Part shown: positions 8,305-15,430 of the stretch, one piece after another
How positions within the stretch are numbered: the stretch's first letter is position 1
How the letters are laid out: the number at the start of each line of letters is the position of its first letter
Source of the DNA: a virus
IMG/VR virus record: IMGVR_UViG_3300018080_000139
Span: 31,868 to 95,867 of that record
Reading direction: 5' to 3' (one strand)
Length of the DNA stretch: 64,000 bases
Notes under the pieces: model-generated
What the model saw: only the letters and a program-made list of their open reading frames with translations
Database searches by the model: none
What the model was told of the DNA's origin: nothing
Position numbers and translations under genes: made by a program

Positions 8305-9356
8305 TGCAGCCTACGCAGCAACCGGCTTTAGACGAGTTTCTGTCGACGGTAGACGCGATTGCTGGAGGAGACCACTCCCCGGACACGCTGCAAAAGATGT
8401 GCGTTCTGTGTTCGCCTGACTATGAGCCCACGCGCGAAGACAAGGTTCGATTGGGTGGCGAAGCGATTGTCCTAAAAGTATCAAATACTGTGCTTGATCG
8501 CGCAGAAGTATTAAAAATACCCCGACGCGCACTGGTCGAGAATAAGAGGCTTCTGGCACGGTATTTTCGGGGAATGCAACTGCAAAGCCGTGTCCACCGC
8601 TACGTTCGCGCCGGAGTCCCAGAAGTGTACGCAGCACGATATAATGCCCCGTTTGTCAGCATGGAGTGGATTCGCGGGCTGGCACTACTCCGCTTCCTCG
8701 AGCAAGCGGGCCAGCGAGAGTCCGCCCGGTTTTTTGTTAGCATCTTGGACTTGGTAGCCAGCCTGCATGATCGAATGGTGATTCATCGGGATCTTACACC
8801 CTCTAATATACTCGTGGGGGTGGATCCTGTAACGGAAGCTCTTTGCCCTTACCTTTTGGATTTCGGCCTCGCAAAGCGCGTGCAAGGCGAATCAACGCTT
8901 ACGGGAATTGGAGCAAAGCTGGGGACGAACGGCTGGGCGAGTCCGGACCAGCTCGATGATGCCGCGCGTGCTGATTTCCTGGACGACGTGTACACGGCGG
9001 GGCGTTTGCTCTACGTGATGGCTACTTATGCCACGACAAAAGCCTGTCCGCGGAAAGATCGCGATTATGACGAGCGGCTTTTACCTGGGGAGTGGCTTCC
9101 AATTTTTCAGGCGGCGACCGCTCCACGAGAGGCTCGCTACCAATCTATCAGGGAGCTTCGGGCTGCCGTCGCTCGTGTCGTGGGGATCGAGGACGTAAGT
9201 ATTGTTAGGGTGCCCGACCCCATTTCGGTTTTCTCAGAAGATCTACGGTCGACCAGAAAGATTCGGAAAGTTTCGCCCCCTCCCGAGAGTACGGAAGGGG
9301 ATGACCTCGTAGACCTTTTCGTAAAAGCGGTAAGGTCTGCAATTTATAACTCGTAG
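8301..9356 (+). CDS. Hanks-type Ser/Thr protein kinase
   Basis: 351 residues; ATG 8301 overlaps the previous stop. The kinase core is intact from the ATP lysine onward: VLKIP (Lys72), catalytic loop HRDLTPSNIL (Asp164, Asn169), DFGLAK (187-192), an activation segment ending GTNGWASPDQL in place of APE, and a DVYTAGRLLYVM helix F. The glycine loop is reduced to RLGGEAIVLK. The last 70 residues form a short soluble tail; there is no transmembrane segment or PASTA repeat, so it is a cytosolic kinase. Paired with an FHA/phosphatase-like gene, it probably phosphorylates host or virion proteins on Ser/Thr. T7 gp0.7 is a precedent for a phage kinase but is unrelated in context. Confidence 0.92.
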   Translation: MMQPTQQPALDEFLSTVDAIAGGDHSPDTLQKMCVLCSPDYEPTREDKVRLGGEAIVLKVSNTVLDRAEVLKIPRRALVENKRLLARYFRGMQLQSRVHRYVRAGVPEVYAARYNAPFVSMEWIRGLALLRFLEQAGQRESARFFVSILDLVASLHDRMVIHRDLTPSNILVGVDPVTEALCPYLLDFGLAKRVQGESTLTGIGAKLGTNGWASPDQLDDAARADFLDDVYTAGRLLYVMATYATTKACPRKDRDYDERLLPGEWLPIFQAATAPREARYQSIRELRAAVARVVGIEDVSIVRVPDPISVFSEDLRSTRKIRKVSPPPESTEGDDLVDLFVKAVRSAIYNS

Positions 9357-9368
9357 GAGGGACGGCAA

Positions 9369-9977
9369 GTGACGATAGGAAATTACGGTTTGGAATTTAC
9401 TTTCACCAATGAAACGGACGGGATCGTGTCCGCCAATCAGCTCGGGATCCCCGGCCTGGCCCCGGGAGAGACGGTAACGATTTATGAAAACAAGTTGCGC
9501 CCGGGGCATTTCGGCATGGTCGATGGGGGGAAACTCTCGGTGTCTCCGGAGCTTCCCCCCGACCTCGTGACGCGCGCGGCGTCGCTGAACTGGCAGGACT
9601 CGGAGTGGAGGAAACTCCTCGAGATGCTGGCCGCCAGCAAAGACAGCCTGGCTTTCGCTTCGGACGCACCGGCCACCGCCGACGTCGACGCCGAAGTCGA
9701 GGTGGAGCTTTTCCTGCTCGACGCGGCGGGAGTACCGATCCTGCTCGACTCCGAAGAGGAAGTGGACATCAGCGTGGACACCGGGCTGATCGTGGACGTG
9801 TCCGGTTACGTGTCCGGAGACTTGAACGACGTCGGGCCGATTCGCGCGAAGTGCGCGTCCGGGCTTATCACGATCACCGTGACCGACGACGCGGCCGAAG
9901 CGCAAACGATTTCGCTCGCAAACCCGTCGACCGCCGGACTGACCGTCACCGACACGCACGTCGTAACTTACAGTTAA
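9369..9977 (+). CDS. Putative virion (capsid decoration-like) protein
   Basis: 202 residues from GTG 9369 with TAGGAGGG upstream. It is acidic and beta-rich. The C-terminal 95 residues have an Ig-like/bacterial adhesin feel (VELFLLDAAGVP, VDISVDTGLIVDVSG, LITITVTDD, HVVTYS). Such domains are common in phage head decoration or fibre proteins. It begins the run of small virion-type genes upstream of the prohead protease. The function is inferred from position and fold flavour, not from a named family. Confidence 0.75.
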   Translation: MTIGNYGLEFTFTNETDGIVSANQLGIPGLAPGETVTIYENKLRPGHFGMVDGGKLSVSPELPPDLVTRAASLNWQDSEWRKLLEMLAASKDSLAFASDAPATADVDAEVEVELFLLDAAGVPILLDSEEEVDISVDTGLIVDVSGYVSGDLNDVGPIRAKCASGLITITVTDDAAEAQTISLANPSTAGLTVTDTHVVTYS

Positions 9978-9990
9978 TAGGGAGCGCGGG

Positions 9991-10341
9991 ATGATGACGA
10001 TTTCCGTCAAGGGGGCCGTGCAGGTAAAAAACGAGCAGGGGCGCGTCGAATACTCGGAGCTGCTGGCGAAGGATTTTTCTGTTGCTGAACACTATATTCG
10101 GCATTTGAAAATAGCCGCCGGCTCCATAGACGCCAACCTGGACTTGGGCGGGGTGAGCGACATCACTTTCGCCCTGATCCTCTCTGATCTGCCCGTGGCC
10201 CCGAAAATAAACGGAGCCCTGTCGGCTCTCCCGGCCGGAAACATGTTTGTTTTCAGCGGATCGACGGGAAGCTACATCACAGACATTAAGCTGTCGAACG
10301 CGGCCGGCACGGACGCTAACTTGCGCGTTATTTTGGGGTAA
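9991..10341 (+). CDS. Small beta-rich putative virion protein
   Basis: 116 residues, start at ATG 9991 (a second ATG at 9994) after a GGGAGCGCGGG ribosome-binding site. The pattern of alternating hydrophobic residues and glycines suggests a compact beta-sandwich (AVQVKNEQGRVEYSELLAKD at the N-terminus, MFVFSGSTGSYITDIKLS near the C-terminus). No signal peptide or Cys. It lies in the head gene block 14 bp after the preceding gene, and may decorate or complete the capsid. No family recognised. Confidence 0.72.
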   Translation: MMTISVKGAVQVKNEQGRVEYSELLAKDFSVAEHYIRHLKIAAGSIDANLDLGGVSDITFALILSDLPVAPKINGALSALPAGNMFVFSGSTGSYITDIKLSNAAGTDANLRVILG

Positions 10342-10345
10342 TGCC

Positions 10346-10627
10346 ATGAGTAGCAGCTTGACATATTACTACTACCTACAGGCCTTCCCGTACCCCCGCG
10401 CGGGATCGTATCCTCGGAGACCGCGAGACGAGGCGTTCGAGGAGAAAGTGGATCGTCCAATGTCCCCCAGCGCCAGAATGATAAATGAGAATTTGGCGAC
10501 GACCAAGGGGGCTATGCTGTGGTGGTATTGGGGGCTCGGTGCTTATCCGTACCCGACCGCCGGGCAATACAACAAGAAGAAAAAAAAGAAGCGAAAGGGG
10601 ATAAGCCCATGGGACTCGCTAACGTAA
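10346..10627 (+). CDS. Small Tyr/Pro-rich basic protein
   Basis: 93 residues from ATG 10346, four bases after the previous stop. The composition is odd: YYYY near the N-terminus, two AxPYP motifs (AFPYPRAGSYPRRP and AYPYPTAGQYNKK), and a run of lysines at residues 77-83. The two PYP segments look like an internal duplication. Its end overlaps the next start by 19 bp. A basic, aromatic peptide of this kind could line the head or bind DNA; no homologue is recognised. Confidence 0.6.
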   Translation: MSSSLTYYYYLQAFPYPRAGSYPRRPRDEAFEEKVDRPMSPSARMINENLATTKGAMLWWYWGLGAYPYPTAGQYNKKKKKKRKGISPWDSLT

Positions 10628-11019
10628 AAGTGGGGGGCTTCGCGTTCAAGGCGGACGTGGAGTTCAACGCGGACCCGCGCCAGAATATCGCATACATCTT
10701 GAAGATTTTGGGCGAGCCGGCGAGCAAGCTGTATCCGTCAGTGCCTTCGAACTCAGCCCCCCCTCCCGGACGCGGTTTGCAGTTCGACGTCCGCCCGGAG
10801 AGTGGGGACCCGATTCCCGGCGGCGTGGGCTTGCGCGCTGTCGGAATTCGCGAAGTCGTTACGGCTCCGCCGGGGGCGCTGGGGATTAACGATCCTTTCC
10901 CGGAGGATTACGGGACCCTCGAGGTTTTCGATCCGAACGACTCGGGCTACGAAGCCCCGTATCCTAATGACAGGTTTCCTTCAACCCCTCCGGAGCTTCC
11001 GGAAAAGACGTTTCCGTAA
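10609..11019 (+). CDS. Hypothetical Pro-rich protein
   Basis: 136 residues; ATG 10609 has AAAGGGGAT upstream and sits inside the end of the previous gene. The first 50 residues are ordered (VGGFAFKADVEFNADPRQN); the remainder is rich in Pro, Gly and Asp with a repetitive P-Y/F-P flavour (FPEDYG, YEAPYPNDRFP) that echoes the preceding gene. Probably a minor virion component. No known domain was recognised. Confidence 0.68.
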   Translation: MGLANVKVGGFAFKADVEFNADPRQNIAYILKILGEPASKLYPSVPSNSAPPPGRGLQFDVRPESGDPIPGGVGLRAVGIREVVTAPPGALGINDPFPEDYGTLEVFDPNDSGYEAPYPNDRFPSTPPELPEKTFP

Positions 11020-11028
11020 GGGGGGAAT

Positions 11029-11280
11029 TTGCTCGAGACAAAGATTTTTCCACCGAAAGATGCGGAGGCCTATGACTTCCATCGCGAGGCGTACTCGCCT
11101 TTTGTCAAGGTCTCTCTGCCTGGGGGCGGCGATGAGTACTCGTTGCTGTGGGAAGAGTTCGTCTCGTGGTTTCGTCGCGTGTGCCCGGCCTATTGGCCGC
11201 GCGATCGCGCGCAAACATATCTTTTCAACTTTCGAAAGTTGCGGTTTTTCCTTGAGACTCAGGATTTTATACCGCTGTAA
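11029..11280 (+). CDS. Small hypothetical protein
   Basis: 83 residues, TTG start at 11029 directly after GGGGGG-AATT. It is aromatic-rich (Phe, Tyr, Trp) and compact, with no membrane segment. The genes on either side are 9 and 12 bp away and all have good ribosome-binding sites, so it is part of the head operon. No recognisable family. The TTG is accepted because it is the only start with a Shine-Dalgarno. Confidence 0.65.
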   Translation: MLETKIFPPKDAEAYDFHREAYSPFVKVSLPGGGDEYSLLWEEFVSWFRRVCPAYWPRDRAQTYLFNFRKLRFFLETQDFIPL

Positions 11281-11292
11281 AGGAGAAAAATC

Positions 11293-11553
11293 ATGCCTAC
11301 CGGAATGGTTCGCGACTTGAAAATCATCCCGTCGCGTAAAGAGAACGGGAATGTCGACATCACCACGCCGCACGGAGACGAGATGGACGCCGTCTTCTCG
11401 GGCACTCCGGCCGCCGCCGCCGAATATCTCGTGGACAACCACGGGTTGACATTGCAGGCGGCTCAGGAGTGGATAGCCCGGGCGCGTGAGGTTCGAGGCA
11501 TCACGAAAGGCGTGGGATACACGCAGGTACACCCCGCCGTAGGCCTCGGCTAA
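11293..11553 (+). CDS. Small hypothetical protein of the head operon
   Basis: 86 residues from ATG 11293 with AAAGGAG. A short beta-type N-terminus (MVRDLKIIPSRKENGNVDI) precedes two helices (AAAAEYLVDNHGLTLQAAQE). It lies 10 bp upstream of the prohead protease gene and is very likely co-translated with it. It could be a small assembly factor. No family recognised. Confidence 0.7.
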   Translation: MPTGMVRDLKIIPSRKENGNVDITTPHGDEMDAVFSGTPAAAAEYLVDNHGLTLQAAQEWIARAREVRGITKGVGYTQVHPAVGLG

Positions 11554-11563
11554 CGGCGGCGGC

Positions 11564-13381
11564 GTGATGACTACGACAACGCCGAAATGGTTTCTCTACG
11601 ACTCGGTTCTACTGGATTACTCCATTACCGAGAGCGCTGAAGGGCTCTTGATTTTGCGCGGGAAGGTGCAGCACGCCGACATAAAAAACGACAACAACCG
11701 GGTGTATCGTTACTCCGTGCTGGACAAGGTTTTGAAAGCGCAAAAGGTAAGAGACCGGCTGCGTCGGCGTCTCATGGTCGGGGAGCTGGAGCATCCTGAA
11801 GACGGCATCACGAAATTCTATCGAGTTTCGCATCTGGTGACGGATCTCCGTTGGGGAGAGGGAAAGGTCGTCTTGGGCTCCTTCGAGATTTTCGATGACG
11901 TTCCGCATGGAATAATCGTGGCGCGCCTGATCCGTCGGGGGGTTCCTGTGGGAGCCTCCACGCGCGGGAAGGGGACGTCTCACGAGCAGGATGACGTCGA
12001 ATTCGTGGACGACAACTATGATCTGGAGACGGTCGACATTGTCTACAACCCTTCGACTCCGGGAGCGTACCCCAAGCCCGTGAAAGTTGCCATGTCCGGG
12101 GAACTTCCGACCTGGGAGCGAGATGAGGAGAAGACATCCAGAAAACTCGTGAGCCTGGCCGATGATGCGGGTCGGGTTCGCGTGGCCGCTTCACGCGGAA
12201 AAGCTAGCGATGAGGAGATACGGCGTTGTGAGAGGGACCTCTCGGGGGTGTCCGGACATGGCGACGCGCTCCTCGAGAAGTTTTGTGAGTTAATCAACAG
12301 GGACTTGAAGGAGGCCAGAAAAATGGCGAAAAGCAAGTTGACCGTCCCCGTCCAAGCGGTGAGCCAGATGATAGAGGCGATCCGGTCAGACGAGGAGGAA
12401 TACAAACCCCCCACCGAGGAGCGAAAGAAGCGGCGTAAGACCGAGCAGGAGGGGGACGAGTACGAAGAGCGGAAAAAGCGCCGGCGCAAATCGGAGCAGG
12501 CCGAATACGAAGACGAGTACGAAGAGCAAGATGACGAAGAAGGCTTGGACGACGAGGAGTACGAAGAGCGCAAGCGGCGTCGGAAAATGGAGGCGAAGAA
12601 GAAACGCCAGCGCAAATCGGAGCAGGCCGAATACGAAGACGAGTATGAGGAGCAAGATGACGAAGAAGGCTTGGACGACGAGGACGAGTACGAGGAGCAG
12701 GACGAGCCCGAAGAGGAGTACGAAGAGCAGGACGACGAAGAAGAAAAGCCCGCTCCTCCTCCCCCCGTCGAAAAGAAAAGCTTTCTCTCTCGCAAGGAGA
12801 GGAAATGCGAATCCGCCGGCGTGCTGAGAAAGGCTCTCGTCCGCGAGCGCAAGCTCAAAAACGCGCTCGTCGAGCGCGCGCGTCAGCTTCGCGCGGCAAA
12901 CTCCGTGTTGGCGTCGAAGCTCGACAGCTCTGTGGACTTGATCGCAAAAGTGGTCGAGCGGGTGGAGGCGGAGAAAAAGCGCCGTATCCTCTCGCGGGCG
13001 ACGGCCGAAAACCCGGAGATGGGAAATCTGCTCCCGGTGCTGGAGCGGTGCAGCGCACGCGAACTCGAAGAGGCTGTCCGTTTGGTGCAGGAAAGCAGGG
13101 AAACCAAAATGCGGGAAGAGGAAAGCCGTCGTCAGGAGGAAGCAGCTCGACGTACCCCGCCTTCGCGCAGAAGGTACACACCGCCGCCGGCCAGAACGCG
13201 AGAACTGATGGTCGAATCTCAGGATCTCCCCGCCGAGGACCTTCCGAAAAAGCAAGTGAAGGAAAACAAACTGTCTTTGGGAAGGATTCTCGAGGAGAGC
13301 CGCCACGGGGCGGATAGCGACTATTCGCGAATGGCCGATAACCTGATCGACGGCGGGCACCTTCCGCCCGGATGGATGTAG
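11564..13381 (+). CDS. Prohead maturation protease fused to scaffold (T4 gp21-like)
   Basis: 605 residues, start at ATG 11564 or 11567. The first 180 residues resemble the T4 gp21 / peptidase S77 prohead protease: GELEHPED carries the catalytic His, and GVPVGASTRGKG carries the nucleophile Ser, followed by YDLETVDIVYNPSTPGA. This protease cleaves scaffold and capsid proteins during head maturation. Residues 254-605 are an extreme charged region: Lys/Arg/Glu repeats at 12410-12760, then a coiled-coil and a C-terminal tail. This is what a scaffold domain looks like. An internal in-frame start at 12323 with a strong ribosome-binding site would produce the scaffold alone. The gene is directly upstream of the major capsid gene, as expected. 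Confidence 0.87.
   Translation: MMTTTTPKWFLYDSVLLDYSITESAEGLLILRGKVQHADIKNDNNRVYRYSVLDKVLKAQKVRDRLRRRLMVGELEHPEDGITKFYRVSHLVTDLRWGEGKVVLGSFEIFDDVPHGIIVARLIRRGVPVGASTRGKGTSHEQDDVEFVDDNYDLETVDIVYNPSTPGAYPKPVKVAMSGELPTWERDEEKTSRKLVSLADDAGRVRVAASRGKASDEEIRRCERDLSGVSGHGDALLEKFCELINRDLKEARKMAKSKLTVPVQAVSQMIEAIRSDEEEYKPPTEERKKRRKTEQEGDEYEERKKRRRKSEQAEYEDEYEEQDDEEGLDDEEYEERKRRRKMEAKKKRQRKSEQAEYEDEYEEQDDEEGLDDEDEYEEQDEPEEEYEEQDDEEEKPAPPPPVEKKSFLSRKERKCESAGVLRKALVRERKLKNALVERARQLRAANSVLASKLDSSVDLIAKVVERVEAEKKRRILSRATAENPEMGNLLPVLERCSARELEEAVRLVQESRETKMREEESRRQEEAARRTPPSRRRYTPPPARTRELMVESQDLPAEDLPKKQVKENKLSLGRILEESRHGADSDYSRMADNLIDGGHLPPGWM
12323..13381 (+). CDS. Nested scaffold protein (internal in-frame start)
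   Basis: ATG 12323 (MAKSKLTVPVQAV...) is in frame with the protease-scaffold gene and is preceded at 12308-12314 by AAGGAGG with an 8-base spacing, the best ribosome-binding site in that gene. The product would be 352 residues: a helical head, the acidic/basic repeat, and a coiled-coil tail, without the protease domain. A nested scaffold made from the 3' part of a protease gene is known in lambda (C/Nu3). Here the call rests on the start signal and the domain border. Most scaffold is needed in excess over protease, which this arrangement would supply. Confidence 0.65.
   Translation: MAKSKLTVPVQAVSQMIEAIRSDEEEYKPPTEERKKRRKTEQEGDEYEERKKRRRKSEQAEYEDEYEEQDDEEGLDDEEYEERKRRRKMEAKKKRQRKSEQAEYEDEYEEQDDEEGLDDEDEYEEQDEPEEEYEEQDDEEEKPAPPPPVEKKSFLSRKERKCESAGVLRKALVRERKLKNALVERARQLRAANSVLASKLDSSVDLIAKVVERVEAEKKRRILSRATAENPEMGNLLPVLERCSARELEEAVRLVQESRETKMREEESRRQEEAARRTPPSRRRYTPPPARTRELMVESQDLPAEDLPKKQVKENKLSLGRILEESRHGADSDYSRMADNLIDGGHLPPGWM
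12485..12684 (+). repeat. 126-bp-period direct repeat inside the scaffold coding region
   Basis: A segment of about 74 bases beginning CGCAAATCGGAGCAGGCCGA occurs at 12485-12558 and again at 12611-12684, nearly identical, encoding RKSEQAEYEDEYEEQDDEE twice. Around it are shorter E-Y-E-E and K-R-R-R units. The repeat keeps frame (period 126 = 42 codons), so it looks like an in-frame duplication that lengthened the scaffold. Confidence 0.85.
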
Positions 13382-13419
13382 ACGACGCGCTACAAAGCGC
13401 AAAACGAAAGGAGAAAAGC

Positions 13420-14856
13420 ATGTTGATGCCACAGATAGAGGGGGTCCCCCCCATTGCCAACCTGGCGGAAAATCTCCAGATGGGCGGCCAGACAATCCTG
13501 GAACGCACCCAGGAGAAGGGAGCCAAGCTCGCCGCCGAGGATTGGAGTCACCTTTGCCGCCGCCTCCCGAAAAACATGCGGTGGCGAACCGCCATCCTGC
13601 TGGAAAACACGAAGTCTTACTTCAAGAACTTCAACGAGACCGTGCGCCAGCAAGCAATCGGGAACTTCGACAAGTTCGCCTTCCCGCTGATCCGGGCCAT
13701 ATACCCGAACCTGGTGGCCCAGGAACTCGTTTCCGTACAGCCCATGACCGGGCCCATCTCCCTGATTTTCTATCTCGACGCTTTGTACGGCTCGAACAAG
13801 GGGAGCGTCCAGGCGGGACAGGCCGCGTTCGATGCGGTCTCCGGCCCCAACGAAAACCCGTCTTACAGCTCCGAAGACGTCGAGCTGGAGCCGCTCGGCG
13901 CCGGCGACGACGCGGAGACGAACTTCACGGGAAACGTAGGATACACCCCCATATACCAGGGGACTGTGCAGGTGGCCGCCGGCGATGTCGTTGGTTGGGA
14001 CGATGGGGACGGCAACATAACCGGAACCGGGATTGCGGCGGGAAGCATCGACTACGACACCGGAGCCTACGACATCACTTTCTCTGTGGCCCCGGTGGGC
14101 GGGACGATCATCACGGCCTCGTACCGTTTCGACATGGAAGGCTCGGAACTGGTGCCGCAAATGGACATCGGGATGGTCTCCACCCCTGTCGTTGCCCAGC
14201 ACCACAAGCTGAGAATCCGCTGGTCGATCGAGGCTCAGGCTTCGGCCAGATCCCTCCACGGCCTGGACGCGCAAAGTGAACTCATGGCATTCACGGCGGA
14301 GGAACTCAAATTCGAAATCGACCGCCGTGTCATAAGGGACTTGTACAACATCGCCCTCGCCGGACACGTTTTCTGGCAGATCACCCAGCCGGCCGGCGTG
14401 AGCTTTACCGAACACAAGCTGTCTTACATCGACGCTTTGATCGAGCTGGGCAACTTGATTTTCCGTGCAACTCGGCGTGGGAACATGAATTTCATCGTGA
14501 CGTCCGTGGAGGTGGCAAATATCATCGAAAGCCTCCCCACTTTCGTCGCCGAGCCGAACGCTTTTTCGGTCCAGAGGACGGCGGGCGTGGTCAAGGTCGG
14601 CGTGCTCAACAACAGGTGGACCGTCTACAAAGACCCCTTCCTCGGTAACGGACAGCCGAACCCGAGAGTGTTTTTCGGCGGCTACAAAGGCGGGAGCTGG
14701 ATGGACGCCGGCTATGTCTTCGCTCCGTATCTCCCCCTGTACACGACTCCTACGATCTTTTTGGATGACTTCTTGGGGAGGAAAGGTTTGGGCATCGCCT
14801 ACGGAAAAAAGACGATCAACCCCAGATTTTACGGCACCGGCGAAGTCACCGCGTGA
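13420..14856 (+). CDS. Major capsid protein (T4 gp23-like, HK97 fold)
   Basis: 478 residues from ATG 13420 (AAAGGAG upstream; an in-frame ATG at 13372 overlaps the protease gene and lacks a good site). The stretch FPLIRAIYPNLVAQELVSVQ and PMTGPISLIFYLDALYG is characteristic of gp23-type capsid proteins, and WSIEAQASARSLHGLDAQSE fits the later part of the fold. Residues about 170-240 form an extra beta domain (GTVQVAAGD...SIDYDTGAYDITFSVAP) that looks inserted and probably projects from the capsid. The N-terminal 60 residues would be removed by the neighbouring protease. The gene is followed by a GC hairpin. Confidence 0.93.
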   Translation: MLMPQIEGVPPIANLAENLQMGGQTILERTQEKGAKLAAEDWSHLCRRLPKNMRWRTAILLENTKSYFKNFNETVRQQAIGNFDKFAFPLIRAIYPNLVAQELVSVQPMTGPISLIFYLDALYGSNKGSVQAGQAAFDAVSGPNENPSYSSEDVELEPLGAGDDAETNFTGNVGYTPIYQGTVQVAAGDVVGWDDGDGNITGTGIAAGSIDYDTGAYDITFSVAPVGGTIITASYRFDMEGSELVPQMDIGMVSTPVVAQHHKLRIRWSIEAQASARSLHGLDAQSELMAFTAEELKFEIDRRVIRDLYNIALAGHVFWQITQPAGVSFTEHKLSYIDALIELGNLIFRATRRGNMNFIVTSVEVANIIESLPTFVAEPNAFSVQRTAGVVKVGVLNNRWTVYKDPFLGNGQPNPRVFFGGYKGGSWMDAGYVFAPYLPLYTTPTIFLDDFLGRKGLGIAYGKKTINPRFYGTGEVTA

Positions 14857-14867
14857 TTCGGGCAATC

Positions 14868-14891
14868 GCGGGGAGGGCTTTTCCTCCCCGC
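14868..14891 (+). terminator. GC-rich hairpin after the capsid gene
   Basis: GCGGGGAGG (14868-14876) pairs perfectly with CCTCCCCGC (14883-14891) around a six-base loop. No U-run follows, so it may act as a weak or factor-aided terminator, or as a 3' stabiliser that raises capsid mRNA relative to downstream genes. Confidence 0.5.
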
Positions 14892-14940
14892 ACGCCCATA
14901 CACTAATTAGCCTGGAAAGCAGAAGAAAAGGAGAAGAGAA

Positions 14941-15423
14941 ATGACGCAGCAAACCCAACAGAAATTCATCAATAACCGACCGTACAGGGTGGTAGGCCTC
15001 AACGGAGCCGGCGGGCGGAAAGAAGTGGCCCCCGGGGCCGTGGTAGGCCCAGAGTTCGCAAGCCTCGTCAACCAGCGAAAAGGCCTCGTACCTTACGACG
15101 GGCCGCGCCCTCTCGGCCAGATGCAAAAAAGCGGAAAGGGAGCGCCCAAGCGCCCCAAATTCGCTCAGATGCTCGGGGCGAACGACGACGCGAAAGAGGC
15201 GCGCGACCGCGCCCAGAAAGCCAAGGCCATAGCCGGAGGTGAAGCCTATATGGATCAGAGTTATGAAGAGTGGTGCGACGTCGCCGCGCAAGGAAAACTC
15301 GAATCGTTTTCGCGTTCCCAACTTTTAGGACTCGGGCGTTTTGTGGGGATCGACTTTGCGGAGGCGACCGCGAAAAAAGACATCATAGGCACGCTCAGAA
15401 CCAAGCTCGCTCCCGGAAAGTAG
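14941..15423 (+). CDS. Head-tail region protein, hypothetical
   Basis: 160 residues, ATG 14941 with AAAGGAGAAG. N-terminal residues 1-60 are beta-type (FINNRPYRVVGLNGAGG); a basic Gly/Lys/Pro linker follows; the C-terminus has a SAP/HeH-like helix-extended loop-helix (LESFSRSQLLGLGRFVGID...KKDIIGTLRTKL). That C-terminal motif is often found on phage head-completion proteins that touch DNA. It lies between the capsid gene and connector genes. The family assignment is tentative. Confidence 0.72.
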   Translation: MTQQTQQKFINNRPYRVVGLNGAGGRKEVAPGAVVGPEFASLVNQRKGLVPYDGPRPLGQMQKSGKGAPKRPKFAQMLGANDDAKEARDRAQKAKAIAGGEAYMDQSYEEWCDVAAQGKLESFSRSQLLGLGRFVGIDFAEATAKKDIIGTLRTKLAPGK

Positions 15424-15430
15424 GTAGACG

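Noticed and set aside
12386-13495. Long - strand frames rich in Ser/Leu/Val opposite the scaffold repeats
   Set aside because: Low-complexity complement of Glu/Lys codons in the scaffold; no start signal.
13390-15321. 643-codon open frame on the - strand opposite the capsid gene
   Set aside because: It mirrors the GC-rich codon pattern of the capsid and next genes, crosses gene boundaries and has no ribosome-binding site; the + strand has clear capsid homology.
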